A DNA stretch of 64,000 nt from Saccharomonospora amisosensis (GCF_011761185.1 NZ_JAAOYM010000001.1:1550001-1614000), one strand, 5' to 3'. Positions 45,780 to 55,817 are shown, numbered from the stretch's first letter. The notes: a model not told the origin generated them from the letters alone. Made by a program: numbers and translations.

Positions 45780-47921
45780 TTACGGGGAGCCGAGCAGGCC
45801 GGCTGCCCTCGCCCACCGGTACTTCGCACCGAGCACCGCGACAGGTCGCTCGGTGGTGTACGGGTAGGCGACGATGCGGTGATCGAACAGGTAGTCGCTG
45901 GCTTTCTCGACCTCGGTGTCGCCTGCCAGCGACGCCACTACCGGCTTGTCGATGCCCTTTGCCCTCGCCTCCTCCACGACGCGTGCGGTCAGTTCGGCGA
46001 ACACCATCGGCGGCGTCACGATCGTGTGCCAGTAGCCGAGGATCAGGGCGTGGATGCGCGGATCCTCCAAACCGAGCCGGATCGTCGCCTCGTAGGTCGA
46101 CGGCGGCTCACCGCCGGTGATGTCGATCGGGTTCCCCGCCGCGCCGAACGGTGGAATGTAGCGGCGGAAAGCCTCGTCCAGATCCGGCGGGATGTCCATC
46201 AGTGAGAGACCCGCCTCGACGCAGGCGTCGGAGAGCAGCACACCGGAGCCACCGGCGCCGGTGATGATGACGACGTTCTCGCCCTGCGGAGTGGGCAGTA
46301 GCGGAAGGCCCCTCGCGTAGTCGAGCATCTCGTTCAGCCCGGGCGCGCGCACCACCCCCGCCTGCCGCAGGATGTCGTCGTAGACCTTGTCGTCGCCCGC
46401 AAGCGCGCCGGTGTGCGAGCTCGCCGCGCGGGCACCCAGCGCGGTGCGACCTGCCTTGAGCACGACCACCGGCTTCTTCTTGGTCATCCGCTTGGCGGTC
46501 TCGACGAACGCGCGGCCGTCCTTGAGGTCCTCCAGGTGCATCGCGACGGCCTGGGTGTTGTCGTCCTGCTCGAAGTAGGTGAGCAGGTCGTCCTCGTCGA
46601 CGTCGGACTTGTTGCCGAGCCCGACGATCGCGGACACGCCCATCTTCGTGGTGCGCGCGAAGCCCAGGATCGCCATGCCGATGCCGCCGCTCTGCGAGGT
46701 GAGCGCGACACCGCCCTTGACGTCGTACGGGGTGCAGAACGTGGCGCACAGGTTGTTCGGCGTGTAGTAGTAGCCGTAGATGTTCGGGCCGAGCATGCGG
46801 ATGTTGTAGCGGTGGGCGATCTCCACGATCTCGTCCTGCAGTTCGTGGTTGCCGGTCTCGGCGAACCCGGAGGGGATCATCACCGCGGCCGGGACACCCT
46901 TCTCACCGCAGTCGGTAAGCGAGCCGGGCACGAACTTCGCCGGGATGGCGAACACGGCGACGTCCACCTCACCGGGGATGTCGCCGACCGAGGCGTAGGC
47001 CTTGTGGCCGAGGATCTCCTCCGCCTTCGGGTTGATCGGGTATATCTCGCCCGCGTAGCCGCCGTTGACCAGGTTCTTCATCACCGAGTTGCCGATCTTG
47101 CCCTCCTGGTCGGAGGCACCGACGACGGCGATGGAGCGCGGGTTCATCAGCCGGTTCATCGCGCCGAGGATCTCCTCCTGCGACGGGCGGAACGGCTCGG
47201 TCACCTCGCCGGTCTCAACGAGGATGCGGATGTCGGCAGCGCAGGCCCCGTCCGCGGCGGCGAACACCGGGTTGAGGTCGAACTCGCGGATCTCCGGGAA
47301 GTCGGTGACCAGCGCGGACACCCGCTGGATCACCTCGGCCAGCGCGTCGATGTCCACCGGCTCGGCTCCGCGTGCCCCGCGCAGTACCTCGGCGGCCTTG
47401 ATGCCGGTCACCATGGAGCGGGCCTCGTCGGCGTCGAGTGGGGCGAGCCGGAACGTCACGTCCTTGAGCACCTCGACCAGCACGCCGCCGAGGCCGAACG
47501 CGACGATCTTGCCGAACGTGGGATCGGTCGTGGCGCCGACGATGACCTCGTGCCCGCCGCCGACCAACTGCTGTACCTGCACGCCGGTGATGGTGGCCGA
47601 GGAGTTGTACGCCTTGGCGTTGGCGACGATCTTGTCGAAGGCCTCCCTTGCCGCGGCGGGGCCCTCGACGCCGACGATGACGCCGCCCGCCTCCGTCTTG
47701 TGCAGGATGTCCGGTGAGACGATCTTGCACACGACGGCCGCACCGATCTCCTCGGCGAGCGCGGCGGCCTCGTCGGCCGTGGTGGCGAGCCCTTCACGTG
47801 GGGTGGGAATGCCGTAGGCGTCGGCGACCCGCTTGCCCTCCGGTGCGGTCAGGGAATCCCTGCCCTGTGCCCGCACCTTGTCGAGGACCTCGCGGACGGC
47901 GGCCTTGTCCGGGGTCTGCAT
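45780..47921 (-). CDS. NDP-forming acyl-CoA synthetase (acetate-CoA ligase family)
   Basis: The 713-residue protein joins an N-terminal ATP-grasp domain (CKIVSPDILHKTEAGGV) to a CoA-binding domain (MNPRSIAVVGASDQEGKIG) and a ligase-CoA domain (SQSGGIGMAILGFAR; ASSHTGALAGDD, phosphohistidine). It forms or splits acyl-CoA with ATP. The gene follows frc by 3 bp, so the acid may be formate, oxalate or an acid released by the transferase; this is inference. ATG at 47921 has GAGGA directly before it. Confidence 0.88.
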   Translation of the reverse strand: MQTPDKAAVREVLDKVRAQGRDSLTAPEGKRVADAYGIPTPREGLATTADEAAALAEEIGAAVVCKIVSPDILHKTEAGGVIVGVEGPAAAREAFDKIVANAKAYNSSATITGVQVQQLVGGGHEVIVGATTDPTFGKIVAFGLGGVLVEVLKDVTFRLAPLDADEARSMVTGIKAAEVLRGARGAEPVDIDALAEVIQRVSALVTDFPEIREFDLNPVFAAADGACAADIRILVETGEVTEPFRPSQEEILGAMNRLMNPRSIAVVGASDQEGKIGNSVMKNLVNGGYAGEIYPINPKAEEILGHKAYASVGDIPGEVDVAVFAIPAKFVPGSLTDCGEKGVPAAVMIPSGFAETGNHELQDEIVEIAHRYNIRMLGPNIYGYYYTPNNLCATFCTPYDVKGGVALTSQSGGIGMAILGFARTTKMGVSAIVGLGNKSDVDEDDLLTYFEQDDNTQAVAMHLEDLKDGRAFVETAKRMTKKKPVVVLKAGRTALGARAASSHTGALAGDDKVYDDILRQAGVVRAPGLNEMLDYARGLPLLPTPQGENVVIITGAGGSGVLLSDACVEAGLSLMDIPPDLDEAFRRYIPPFGAAGNPIDITGGEPPSTYEATIRLGLEDPRIHALILGYWHTIVTPPMVFAELTARVVEEARAKGIDKPVVASLAGDTEVEKASDYLFDHRIVAYPYTTERPVAVLGAKYRWARAAGLLGSP

Positions 47922-47924
47922 TCC

Positions 47925-49154
47925 TCAGATCACTCCATTCGCCTTGAGCTCGGCGAACCGGGTCTCGTCCAGACCCAGCTCGGTCATGTAGATCTCCTGG
48001 TTGTGCTCGCCGAGCAGTGGGGATCGCTCGACGTCGACGGCGGAGTCCGACAGCTTGATGGGGCAGCCGACCGTCTTGAACTGCCCGCGTTCGGGATGGT
48101 CCACCGGCACGACCATGTCGTTGTCGGCCAGCGAGGGGTCCTCGATGATTTCCTTTGTGGACAGTACGGGGCCGCAGGGAATGTTGTGCTCGTTGAGTTT
48201 GGCGAGCACATCCCACTTACCGTGGTTGACGGTCCACTCCTCGATGAGTTGGAACATCTTGTCGAGCTTGTCGAGCCTCGCCTCCGGGGTGGCCCACTCG
48301 GGGTCATCGGCGAGCTCCGGCCTGCCGATCAGCTGCGTGATCGGTTTCCAGCCGACCGGCTGCACGATCACGTAGATGTAGTCGTTGGGCCCGCCGGGGG
48401 CGCACTTCACGGCCCACCCGGGTTGCCCGCCCCCTGAGGCGTTGCCGGAACGGGGAACGGTGTCGCCGAACTCCTCGTTGGGGTACTCGGCCAGCGGGCC
48501 GTGGGTCAGCCGTTGCTGGTCGCGCAGCTTCACGCGGCACAGGTTCAGCACCGCGTGCTGCATCGCCACGGTGACGCGCTGCCCCCTGCCGGTGTGCTCA
48601 CGCTGGTACAGGGCGGCGAGGATGCCCGCGACGGTGTGGATGCCCGTGCCCGAGTCCCCGATCTGCGCCCCGGTCGCCAACGGCGGGCCGTCCTCGAAGC
48701 CGGTGGTGCTCATCGAGCCGCCCATGGCCTGCGCGACCACCTCGTACGCCTTGTAGTGGGTGTAGGGACCCTCGCCGAAGCCCTTGATCGAGGCGTAGAT
48801 CAGCCGGGGGTTGATCTCCTGCAGCCGTTGCCAGTCGAAGCCCATCCTGTCGATGGCCCCGGGGCCGAAGTTCTCGGCGAGGATGTCGAACCGTGGCAGC
48901 ATCTCGGTGAAGATCCGCTTGCCCTCATCAGACTTCATGTTGAGCGTGATGCTGCGCTTGTTGCAGTTCAGCATCGTGAAGTAAAGACTGTCCACATCGG
49001 GCAGATCTCGGAGCTGCCTGCGGGTGATGTCACCGGTGGGTGCCTCGAGCTTGACCACGTCCGCACCCAGCCACGCGAGAATCTGGGTGGCTGATGGTCC
49101 GGATTGGACGTGTGTCATGTCGAGAACGCGAACACCCTCGAGTGCTTTCGCCAT
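47925..49154 (-). CDS. frc: formyl-CoA:oxalate CoA-transferase
   Basis: The 409-residue protein is a class III CoA-transferase. It matches the oxalate enzyme closely: [11 protein letters not shown] at residues 14-24, [14 protein letters not shown], the catalytic Asp at residue 167 ([10 protein letters not shown]), and the glycine loop GGGQPG at 241-246. It moves CoA from formyl-CoA to oxalate to give oxalyl-CoA. The TPP enzyme upstream and the synthetase downstream are in the same operon. Other acyl-CoA donors (succinyl-CoA) are possible and would fit the sucCD genes nearby. Confidence 0.88.
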   Translation of the reverse strand: MAKALEGVRVLDMTHVQSGPSATQILAWLGADVVKLEAPTGDITRRQLRDLPDVDSLYFTMLNCNKRSITLNMKSDEGKRIFTEMLPRFDILAENFGPGAIDRMGFDWQRLQEINPRLIYASIKGFGEGPYTHYKAYEVVAQAMGGSMSTTGFEDGPPLATGAQIGDSGTGIHTVAGILAALYQREHTGRGQRVTVAMQHAVLNLCRVKLRDQQRLTHGPLAEYPNEEFGDTVPRSGNASGGGQPGWAVKCAPGGPNDYIYVIVQPVGWKPITQLIGRPELADDPEWATPEARLDKLDKMFQLIEEWTVNHGKWDVLAKLNEHNIPCGPVLSTKEIIEDPSLADNDMVVPVDHPERGQFKTVGCPIKLSDSAVDVERSPLLGEHNQEIYMTELGLDETRFAELKANGVI

Positions 49155-49167
49155 GGTGCAAGCCCTT

Positions 49168-50907
49168 TCACTTGTACATGGTCTGGTTCATCGTCCCCGG
49201 CGCGTATACCTCGGGGTCGACCCACACGTTGATCAGCGAGGGCTTGCCCGATTCGCGCGCCCGCTCCAGCGCGGGCCGGATCTGGCTCGGCTCGGTGACC
49301 TCCTCGCCGTAGCCGCCGAGCATCCGGGCGAACTCGCCGTAGCGGACGTCGCCGAGGGTGTTGCCCACCCTGCCGCGGCCCTCGCCGTACTTCTGGATCT
49401 GCCCGTAGCGGATCTGGTTCATCGACGAGTTGTTGCCCACGATTCCGATGAACGGCAGGTTGAACCGCACGAGCGTCTCGAAATCCCAGCCGGTGAGGCT
49501 GAAGGCGCCGTCACCGAACAGGGCCACGACCTCGGCGTCGGGCCGTGCGTACTTGGCCGCGAGAACGAACGGCACGCCGACGCCGAGCGTGCCGAGCGGC
49601 CCGGGGTCCATCCAGTTGCCTGGTGACTTCGGCTGCACCACCTGGCCGGAGAAGGTGACGATGTCGCCGCCGTCGCCGATGTAGATGGAGTTCGGGGTCA
49701 GGAACTCGTTGATCTCGTGCACCAGCCGGTAGGGGTCGATGGGGCTGGCCTCGGACAGTTGCCTTGGCAGCCGCTTCTCATACGACTGGGTCTCGACGGC
49801 GCGCAGCTCTTCCAGCCACGCCTTGCGGTTGGCGGCACCGCTGTCGACCCGGCCGGAGGCCGCCTGCGTCACCGCGGAGAGCACCAGCCCCGCGTCGCCG
49901 ACGATGCCAAGGTCGATGTCGCGGTTCTTGCCGACGGTGCGGTAGTCGAGGTCGATCTGCACCACGGTGGCTTCGGAGGAGAGTCGCTTGCCGTAGCCCA
50001 TCCGGAAGTCGAACGGGGTGCCGACGATGATGATGAGGTCGGCGTTGGAGAAGGCGTAGCGCCGTGCCAGTTGCAGGTGGTGCGGGTCCTTGGGTGGCAG
50101 GGTGCCGCGGCCGGAGCCGTTCATGAACGCGGGTACGTTGAGGGTGCGGACGAAATCGATGGCGGAGTCGGTGGCCCTGCACGTCCATACCTGGCTGCCG
50201 AGCAGCACGCAGGGCTTCTCCGAGTGCGTGATCAGGTCGGCCAGTTGCTCGATGGCATCGGGGTCGCCCGCGCTGCGGGTCGATGCGCGGTAACCGCCGG
50301 GTCGTGGGATGCGGGCCCGCTCAAGCGGCACTTTGGCGTCGAGTACGTCGCGCGGTATCTCCAGAAACGACGGCCCCGGCGCGCCGTGGTAGCACTCGCG
50401 AAACGCCATGGAAACCAGATCGGCCGCGCGCTCGGTGGCGGGGACGGTGGCCGCGAACTTGGTGATCGGGGTCATCATGTCGACGTGCGGCAGGTCTTGC
50501 AGCGAGCCCATCTTGTGCTGGCTGAGCGCGCCCTGCCCGCCGATGAGCAGCATCGGGCTCTCCGCCCGTAGCGCGTTGGCGACACCGGTGACGGCGTCGG
50601 TGGTTCCCGGTCCCGCGGTGACCACGGCGCAGCCGGGTTTGCCGGTGATCCGGGCGTAACCGTCCGCCGCGTGCGCGGCGACCTGCTCGTGGCGTACGTC
50701 GATCACGTCGATGCCCTCGTCGACGCAGCCGTCGTAGATGTCGATGATGTGACCTCCACAGAGGGTGAAGATCACGTCGACACCTTCGGCCTTGAGCGCC
50801 TTCGCGACCAAATGTCCCCCGGAGATGAGCTCAGGGTCGCCGCCCGCGGCCCGCTGCTCGTTCGGCTGGGTGGCGCTTTCCGGCTCAGTTTTGGCCATCT
50901 GCCCCAT
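49168..50907 (-). CDS. TPP-dependent decarboxylase/lyase, probable oxalyl-CoA decarboxylase role
   Basis: Using the ATG at 50907 the protein has 579 residues; ATG at 50919 abuts the GAAGGAG site and is less well spaced. All three TPP-enzyme domains are present, with catalytic Glu74 (VRHEQ) and the cofactor motif GDGAFSLTG to VGNNSS. The sequence is closer to actinobacterial IlvG-type paralogues than to the textbook oxalyl-CoA decarboxylase, lacking its DYEEMDQ segment. The presence of the Glu argues against glyoxylate carboligase. Role is assigned from the frc operon. Confidence 0.75.
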   Translation of the reverse strand: MGQMAKTEPESATQPNEQRAAGGDPELISGGHLVAKALKAEGVDVIFTLCGGHIIDIYDGCVDEGIDVIDVRHEQVAAHAADGYARITGKPGCAVVTAGPGTTDAVTGVANALRAESPMLLIGGQGALSQHKMGSLQDLPHVDMMTPITKFAATVPATERAADLVSMAFRECYHGAPGPSFLEIPRDVLDAKVPLERARIPRPGGYRASTRSAGDPDAIEQLADLITHSEKPCVLLGSQVWTCRATDSAIDFVRTLNVPAFMNGSGRGTLPPKDPHHLQLARRYAFSNADLIIIVGTPFDFRMGYGKRLSSEATVVQIDLDYRTVGKNRDIDLGIVGDAGLVLSAVTQAASGRVDSGAANRKAWLEELRAVETQSYEKRLPRQLSEASPIDPYRLVHEINEFLTPNSIYIGDGGDIVTFSGQVVQPKSPGNWMDPGPLGTLGVGVPFVLAAKYARPDAEVVALFGDGAFSLTGWDFETLVRFNLPFIGIVGNNSSMNQIRYGQIQKYGEGRGRVGNTLGDVRYGEFARMLGGYGEEVTEPSQIRPALERARESGKPSLINVWVDPEVYAPGTMNQTMYK

Positions 50908-50943
50908 GTGCGTCGTCATCTCCTTCAAGAACTGCTGGCTACC

Positions 50944-50956
50944 GCATACTGCATAC
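50944..50956 (+). promoter_or_regulatory. GntR-type operator before the TPP-enzyme gene (site D)
   Basis: GCATACTGCATAC matches the 13-bp GNATACTGNATNC consensus. It is 37-50 bp upstream of the minus-strand start, between the TPP gene and DUF6457 gene. Confidence 0.65.
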
Positions 50957-51011
50957 CATATGGAGTTATCGTGGACCTCGAACAACTCGTTGTCCAGACT
51001 CGGTCCCGGGT

Positions 51012-51329
51012 TCAGTCGCGCCAGTCGATCCGGGGCCAGTTCAAGGTCAACTCGTCGAGCCGCGCGGCCGCCTCGGCAGGGGTGAGGCCCCGCCCGACCG
51101 CGATACCGACGAGGTAGGCCGCTATCGGGCCGGCTTGCGCGGCGACAGTCCTTGCCGCGCACCTCGTCAGGTCGACGATGAGTTCGCGGTCGGCGGTGTC
51201 GATGTTGGTCATGTCCGCCGTGCCCGCTGAGTCGTGGCTCGCACTGACGCCATCCGCCCTATTGACTCCGCTCGCGTCAAGGCCGAGATTCGAGCACAGC
51301 GCGGAAGTCCATTCCCGCAGCTCGTTCAT
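51012..51329 (-). CDS. DUF6457 protein
   Basis: ATG at 51329 with GGGAGGTG 7 bases upstream gives 105 residues. The C-terminal part (ARTVAAQAGPIAAYLVGIAVGRG and AARLDELTLNW) is the helical DUF6457 domain, sometimes fused to molybdenum cofactor guanylyltransferases. It may run with the TPP gene as one message, although site D lies between. Function unknown. Confidence 0.7.
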   Translation of the reverse strand: MNELREWTSALCSNLGLDASGVNRADGVSASHDSAGTADMTNIDTADRELIVDLTRCAARTVAAQAGPIAAYLVGIAVGRGLTPAEAAARLDELTLNWPRIDWRD

Positions 51330-51376
51330 GTGCCGCACCTCCCGGCGTCCAACCGTTGACCCGAGCGCCACATACC

Positions 51377-51389
51377 GTATACTGCATAC
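51377..51389 (+). promoter_or_regulatory. GntR-type operator between DUF6457 and KPR genes (site E)
   Basis: GTATACTGCATAC fits GNATACTGNATNC and is a near palindrome. It lies 48 bp from the DUF6457 start and 126 bp before the divergent ketopantoate-reductase-like gene. Confidence 0.65.
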
Positions 51390-51514
51390 AACTCGGCTGG
51401 CAAGTCGAGTTTTTACGCAGACGAGATCCGTCTCCCCAGTTCTCCGCGGGCAACTCCTGCTTTCCCTATGCCAGATCGAGCTGACGCAAGATAAGGCCAA
51501 GAACGGAGTCGACT

Positions 51515-52537
51515 TTGAAGGTTGCAGTTCTCGGTGCCGGCGCCATCGGCGCATATGTCGGCGCCAGCCTCCACCGTGCCGGAGCCGAGGTCCACCTGAT
51601 CGCTCGCGGCGACCACCTGCGCGCGATGCGTGAGTCCGGAGTCCGCGTGAACAGCCCACGCGGCGACTTCACCGCCCACCCGCACGCCACGGACGATCCC
51701 ACCGAGGTGGGGCCCGTCGATCACGTCTTCCTCGGGCTGAAGGCCAACCAGTACGCGGGTGCCGGGCCGCTGCTCGAGCCGATGCTCGCCGATCACACCT
51801 CCGTGATCGCGGCTCAGAACGGCATCCCGTGGTGGTACTTCCACGGGATGCCTGGCCCGCACCAGGGCAAGCGCATCGAAAGTGTCGACCCCGCCGGGTC
51901 GGTCAGTGCCGTGCTGCCACCGAGGCGTGCCATCGGATGCGTCGTCTACGCGGCCACCGAGATCGAGGCTCCCGGCGTGATCAGACACCTGGAGGGCACC
52001 CGGCTGTCCATCGGTGAACCCGACGGAACCCTGTCCGGCCGCTGCCGGGAGTTCTCCGAGGCCATGATCGCGGGCGGGTTGAAGTGCCCCGTCGAGCCGG
52101 ACCTGCGCAAGGACATCTGGATCAAGCTGATGGGCAACGTCGCGTTCAACCCCATCAGCGCGCTGACCAGGGCCACGATGGCAGGCATCTGCAGGCACGG
52201 CGGGACGCGGCAACTGGTGGTGGAGATGATGAAGGAGACGCTCGAGGTGGCCGCCGCGCTCGGGGTGCACCCCGACGTGTCGATCGAGCGCAGGCTCGCC
52301 GGAGCCGAGCGCACCGGCGAACACAAGACCTCCACGCTGCAGGACCTGGAGAAGGGCAAGCCGCTGGAGCTGGACGCGATCCTCACCGCCGTCGTCGAAC
52401 TCGCCGACCTCGCCGGTGTGGCTGTGCCGACGCTTCGGGTGGTGAACGCGCTCGCGGACCTGCTCAACACGTCCACGACGGCGGCCCCCGCGCCCCCGGG
52501 TTCGAACCAGTCCGCGGGCGTCGCCGCCCGGACATGA
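51515..52537 (+). CDS. ketopantoate reductase-like oxidoreductase
   Basis: The start is a TTG at 51515 with GGAG 6 bases upstream. The 340-residue protein has an N-terminal NAD(P) fold (KVAVLGAGAIGAYVGASL, residues 2-19) and the C-terminal ApbA/PanE domain with the catalytic Lys (WIKLMGNVAFNPISAL). PanE reduces ketopantoate, but many paralogues reduce other 2-oxo acids. Being beside the oxalate genes and after operator E, a substrate such as glyoxylate-derived oxoacid is possible (inference). Stop overlaps the next ATG. Confidence 0.8.
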   Translation: MKVAVLGAGAIGAYVGASLHRAGAEVHLIARGDHLRAMRESGVRVNSPRGDFTAHPHATDDPTEVGPVDHVFLGLKANQYAGAGPLLEPMLADHTSVIAAQNGIPWWYFHGMPGPHQGKRIESVDPAGSVSAVLPPRRAIGCVVYAATEIEAPGVIRHLEGTRLSIGEPDGTLSGRCREFSEAMIAGGLKCPVEPDLRKDIWIKLMGNVAFNPISALTRATMAGICRHGGTRQLVVEMMKETLEVAAALGVHPDVSIERRLAGAERTGEHKTSTLQDLEKGKPLELDAILTAVVELADLAGVAVPTLRVVNALADLLNTSTTAAPAPPGSNQSAGVAART

Positions 52538-53568
52538 CTGGCGGTTGCGACGCGCTGGCCAGGGCAGTCGACGACGTGGTCGCCCCCGCGGCGCGAGAGG
52601 TCGACAAGCGAGCGAGGTTTCCCCGCGCCGGCCTGGCAGGCCTGGCCGGCGCGGGGGTCCTCGGCTGCACCGTTCCGCGTGCCCTCGGCGGCGGAGGTCG
52701 CACGCTGCGCGAGGCGGCCGACATCGTGGTCAGGGTCGCCGCCTCGTGCGCGTCGACGGCGACGGTGCTGCAGACTCACCTCACCGCGGTGGCCGTGCTG
52801 GCCGAGCACGGCCCCGCGCGGCTGCTGCGGGAGGTGGCAGGCGGAGGACACCTGCTCAGTTGTGTCATGGACCCGCTGGGCACGCTGCCAGGCGAGGCAG
52901 TCGGGCGCGGGCATGTCGTCGACCTCTACGGCCAGGCGCCGTGGGTGGTCGGGGCGGGGGAGGCCGACAGCCTCGTGTGGTCGGTGGCCGAACGGCTGTA
53001 CCTGGTGCCTTCGACCGCCCCCGGCCTGTTCGTCCCCGAACGAGGCGAGCTCCTCGGCCTGCGTGGCACGTCGGCCACAGCGCTGCTCGCCGACCCCGTC
53101 ACCGTGCCACGCGACAACCTGCTCACCACGCGAGCGACCGACACCGTGCACGGCATCGCGTTCCCCTGGTTCACCGTGCTCGGCGCGGCCGTGAGCCTTG
53201 GCATCATGGACAGCGCGATCGCCGCCACGGCGCGAGCGGTGAGAGGTGCGGGTCCGGCGCCCGCGGTGCTGTCGGAACTGGCGCGGATGACGGTGCGGGC
53301 GGATTCGGTCCGGGGCATGTTCCTCGAGGCGGCCTACGCCGAGCGGGACAGCGCGCGGGACAGGCAGAGACTGCTTGCCCTGCGGGCGGCCGCCACGCAA
53401 ACCGCGGTCGGGGTGACCGACTCGGCCATGAAGGTGTGCCAGTCGGCCGCACCCCGCGGCATGGCGGAGGTCGAGCGTCAGTTCCGCGACGCGAGGGCCG
53501 CCTACGCCGTGCCGCCGACGCCGGACACGGCGCTGGAGCATCTCGGGTCTGTGCTTTACGGGGACTGA
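52534..53568 (+). CDS. acyl-CoA dehydrogenase-like protein
   Basis: ATG at 52534 overlaps the upstream stop. The 344-residue protein is in the acyl-CoA dehydrogenase family: an N-terminal helical domain (GVLGCTVPRALGGGGRTLREAADIVVRV), a beta domain and a C-terminal helix bundle (AAATQTAVGVTDSAMKVC). It is about 40 residues shorter than normal, and a clear catalytic Glu could not be identified. Substrate unknown. Confidence 0.75.
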   Translation: MTGGCDALARAVDDVVAPAAREVDKRARFPRAGLAGLAGAGVLGCTVPRALGGGGRTLREAADIVVRVAASCASTATVLQTHLTAVAVLAEHGPARLLREVAGGGHLLSCVMDPLGTLPGEAVGRGHVVDLYGQAPWVVGAGEADSLVWSVAERLYLVPSTAPGLFVPERGELLGLRGTSATALLADPVTVPRDNLLTTRATDTVHGIAFPWFTVLGAAVSLGIMDSAIAATARAVRGAGPAPAVLSELARMTVRADSVRGMFLEAAYAERDSARDRQRLLALRAAATQTAVGVTDSAMKVCQSAAPRGMAEVERQFRDARAAYAVPPTPDTALEHLGSVLYGD

Positions 53569-53581
53569 CGCTCGCGTGTGG

Positions 53582-54898
53582 TCACCGGTCGGCGACAGCC
53601 CGCTCAGCGGCCTCCAGCCACTCGCGCCACTGCGCCGCCTGCTCCTCCGCCCGCTTCGCGCGGCGCTCGTCACCGGCGGCGCGGGCCTTGGCCGCCTGCG
53701 CCTCGAACTGCTCGACGCGCTCGCGGAACTGCGCCGCCCGTGCTTGCGCCTCCGGGTCGGTGCGCCGCCACCGGCTGTCCTCCGCCGCCCGCACCCGGTC
53801 CTGCACGGCCTTGAGCCGCCCGTCGAGGTCGCGGATGCGGTCCCGTGGCACCTTGCCGATCTCGTCCCAGCGTTCCTGAACCCTGCGTAGCTGCGACTTG
53901 GCCGCGTCCAGATTGGTCGAGGGGTCGATCTTCTCCGCCTCGGCGAGCAACTCCTCCTTACGTGCCGCGTTCTCGGCGAACTCGGCGTCCCGTTCGGAGA
54001 AGGCCGCGGACCTGCGCGCGAAGAAGGCGTCCTGGGCCGCGCGAAACCGCTGCCACAGCGCGTCGTCGGCCTCCTTCGGCGCGCGACCCGCGGCCTTCCA
54101 CTCGGCCATCAGTTCCTTGTACCTGGCGGCGGTGGGGCCCCAGTCCGTGGAGTCGGTCATCGACTCCGCCTCGGCGATCAGTTCCTCCTTGCGCCGTTTC
54201 GCGGCGGTGCGCTGCTTGTCCAGCTCGGCGAAGTGCGAGCCACGTCGCCGGTTGAACGACTCACGTGCCTTGGAGAACCGCTTCCACAGCTCGTCGTCGG
54301 TCTTGCGGTCGACCCCCTTGACGGTCTTCCATTCGTCGAGGATCGACCGCAGCCGGTCGCCCGCGGCCTTCCACTGTGTCGACTCGGTCGCGATCCGCTC
54401 GGCCTCCTCCGCCAGCGCCTGCTTGCGGGCGACGGCCGCCGCCCTCGCCTGCTCGCGTTCCTGTTTGACCTCGGCCAGTGCCCGCTCGGCGTGACCGATG
54501 ACGTATTCGATGCGCTCGCGAAGCGCCTCGATGTCGCCCACCACGGCGGCATCGGAGAGGCGCTCCCGCAGCTGCGTCGCGCTCGACATGGCCTGCTTGG
54601 GGTCGCCCGTCCCGGAGGTCAGCCGGGTCTGCAGTAGCTCCACCTCGGTGCGCAGATCGTCGAACCGGCGGGCGAAGTGCAGCAGGCCCTCCTCGGCTGG
54701 CCCGGCCTGCCACACGCCGACCGCCCGCTCACCGTCGGCCGTGCGTACGTAGACGGTGCCGTCGTCGTCGATGCGTCCCCAGCGCGACGGGTTGGCCTCC
54801 GCGACCGGCACGCCAGGTGCCTGCTGCCCGCCTGTGGTGGTGCGCACCTGGTGCGGCGCCGGGACGTCGGTGCCGTTCGGGGTGTTCTGCTCGGCCAT
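53582..54898 (-). CDS. DUF349 protein
   Basis: ATG at 54898 with AAGGAG upstream gives 438 residues. Several DUF349 repeats are seen (W-K-x-A-G-R-A-P-K-E-x-D-D-A-L-W-x-R-F-R type), with long charged helices and many Arg/Glu/Ala residues, so it is probably coiled coil. It corresponds to Rv2731 in the mycobacterial locus. Function unknown. Confidence 0.85.
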   Translation of the reverse strand: MAEQNTPNGTDVPAPHQVRTTTGGQQAPGVPVAEANPSRWGRIDDDGTVYVRTADGERAVGVWQAGPAEEGLLHFARRFDDLRTEVELLQTRLTSGTGDPKQAMSSATQLRERLSDAAVVGDIEALRERIEYVIGHAERALAEVKQEREQARAAAVARKQALAEEAERIATESTQWKAAGDRLRSILDEWKTVKGVDRKTDDELWKRFSKARESFNRRRGSHFAELDKQRTAAKRRKEELIAEAESMTDSTDWGPTAARYKELMAEWKAAGRAPKEADDALWQRFRAAQDAFFARRSAAFSERDAEFAENAARKEELLAEAEKIDPSTNLDAAKSQLRRVQERWDEIGKVPRDRIRDLDGRLKAVQDRVRAAEDSRWRRTDPEAQARAAQFRERVEQFEAQAAKARAAGDERRAKRAEEQAAQWREWLEAAERAVADR

Positions 54899-55079
54899 GG
54901 CCGGCTCCTTCTCGACTGTCGGCCCGCTCGCGTCGCGGGCGCCCCACCGTGGCGGGGCCGGGTGGTGCGTGTTCGGGGTCAAGGCCGCATTCAAACAGGT
55001 CAGCGCGCTTGTGGGTACTCGGTGCCTTACTGTGCCTCACTACGTACCTCCTTCGGCGCGCCGGGTAACCTCGGAACGC

Positions 55080-55817
55080 GTGATCACGCGTGTCGCCGTG
55101 GTACCCCATCCTCCCCTCCTGGTGCCGGAACTGGTACCCGGAGCGGTCGAATCGACCGCGCCTGTTCGCGATGCCTGTCTGGCCGCCGCGCGCGATCTGG
55201 CGCGGCAGGCACGGACGTGGATCGCGGTCGGCGTGGCGGACAGATTCTCGACCATCGGACCCGCTTCGTGTGGCACCTTCGCCGGTTTCGGGGTCGACGT
55301 GCCGGTCGCGCTGTCCTCCGGCCGGCAAGCCTGCGCGGACACCGAGACCGAACTCCCGCTTCCCGCGCTGGTGGCGGGTTGGCTGCGGGAGCGGGCGGGC
55401 GCGGAGTCGGTGCGGGTCGAGCTGGTTCCCGTCGACGCCGCGGTGGCCGACTGCGTGGCGGCGGGGAAGGGCATCGCGGCGAGCGCCGAGGCGGCAACTG
55501 ACCGTGAGGTCGGGCTGCTCGTGCTCGGCGACGGCTCCTCCCGGCATTCCTCGGCCCCACCCGGCTGGCCCGACGAGCGCGCGGCCGCCTTCGACGCGAC
55601 GGTGGGCACCGCACTGGCCGCCGCCGACGTCGACGCGTTGCTCGAACTCGACCCCGCACTGGCGACCGAGTTGCAGGCGCAGGGCCGCGCCGCCTGGCAG
55701 GTGCTGGCGGGGTTCGCCAAGGCAGCCAACTGCCTGCCCGGCTGGCGGGCGCGGCTGCTCTACTCCGAAGCCCCGTTCGGGGTTGCCTACCACGTCGCGA
55801 CGTGGGAGCGCGCGTGA
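55080..55817 (+). CDS. Rv2728c-like conserved protein (extradiol-dioxygenase subunit B-like)
   Basis: GTG at 55080 gives 245 residues, opening ITRVAVVPHPPLLVPELVPG with the His-rich N-terminus of the class III extradiol dioxygenase (LigB) fold. Ala/Gly-rich. It overlaps miaA by GTGA, as Rv2728c is next to the miaA homologue Rv2727c. The metal ligands of true dioxygenases are not clearly complete, so no reaction is assigned. Confidence 0.75.
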   Translation: MITRVAVVPHPPLLVPELVPGAVESTAPVRDACLAAARDLARQARTWIAVGVADRFSTIGPASCGTFAGFGVDVPVALSSGRQACADTETELPLPALVAGWLRERAGAESVRVELVPVDAAVADCVAAGKGIAASAEAATDREVGLLVLGDGSSRHSSAPPGWPDERAAAFDATVGTALAAADVDALLELDPALATELQAQGRAAWQVLAGFAKAANCLPGWRARLLYSEAPFGVAYHVATWERA

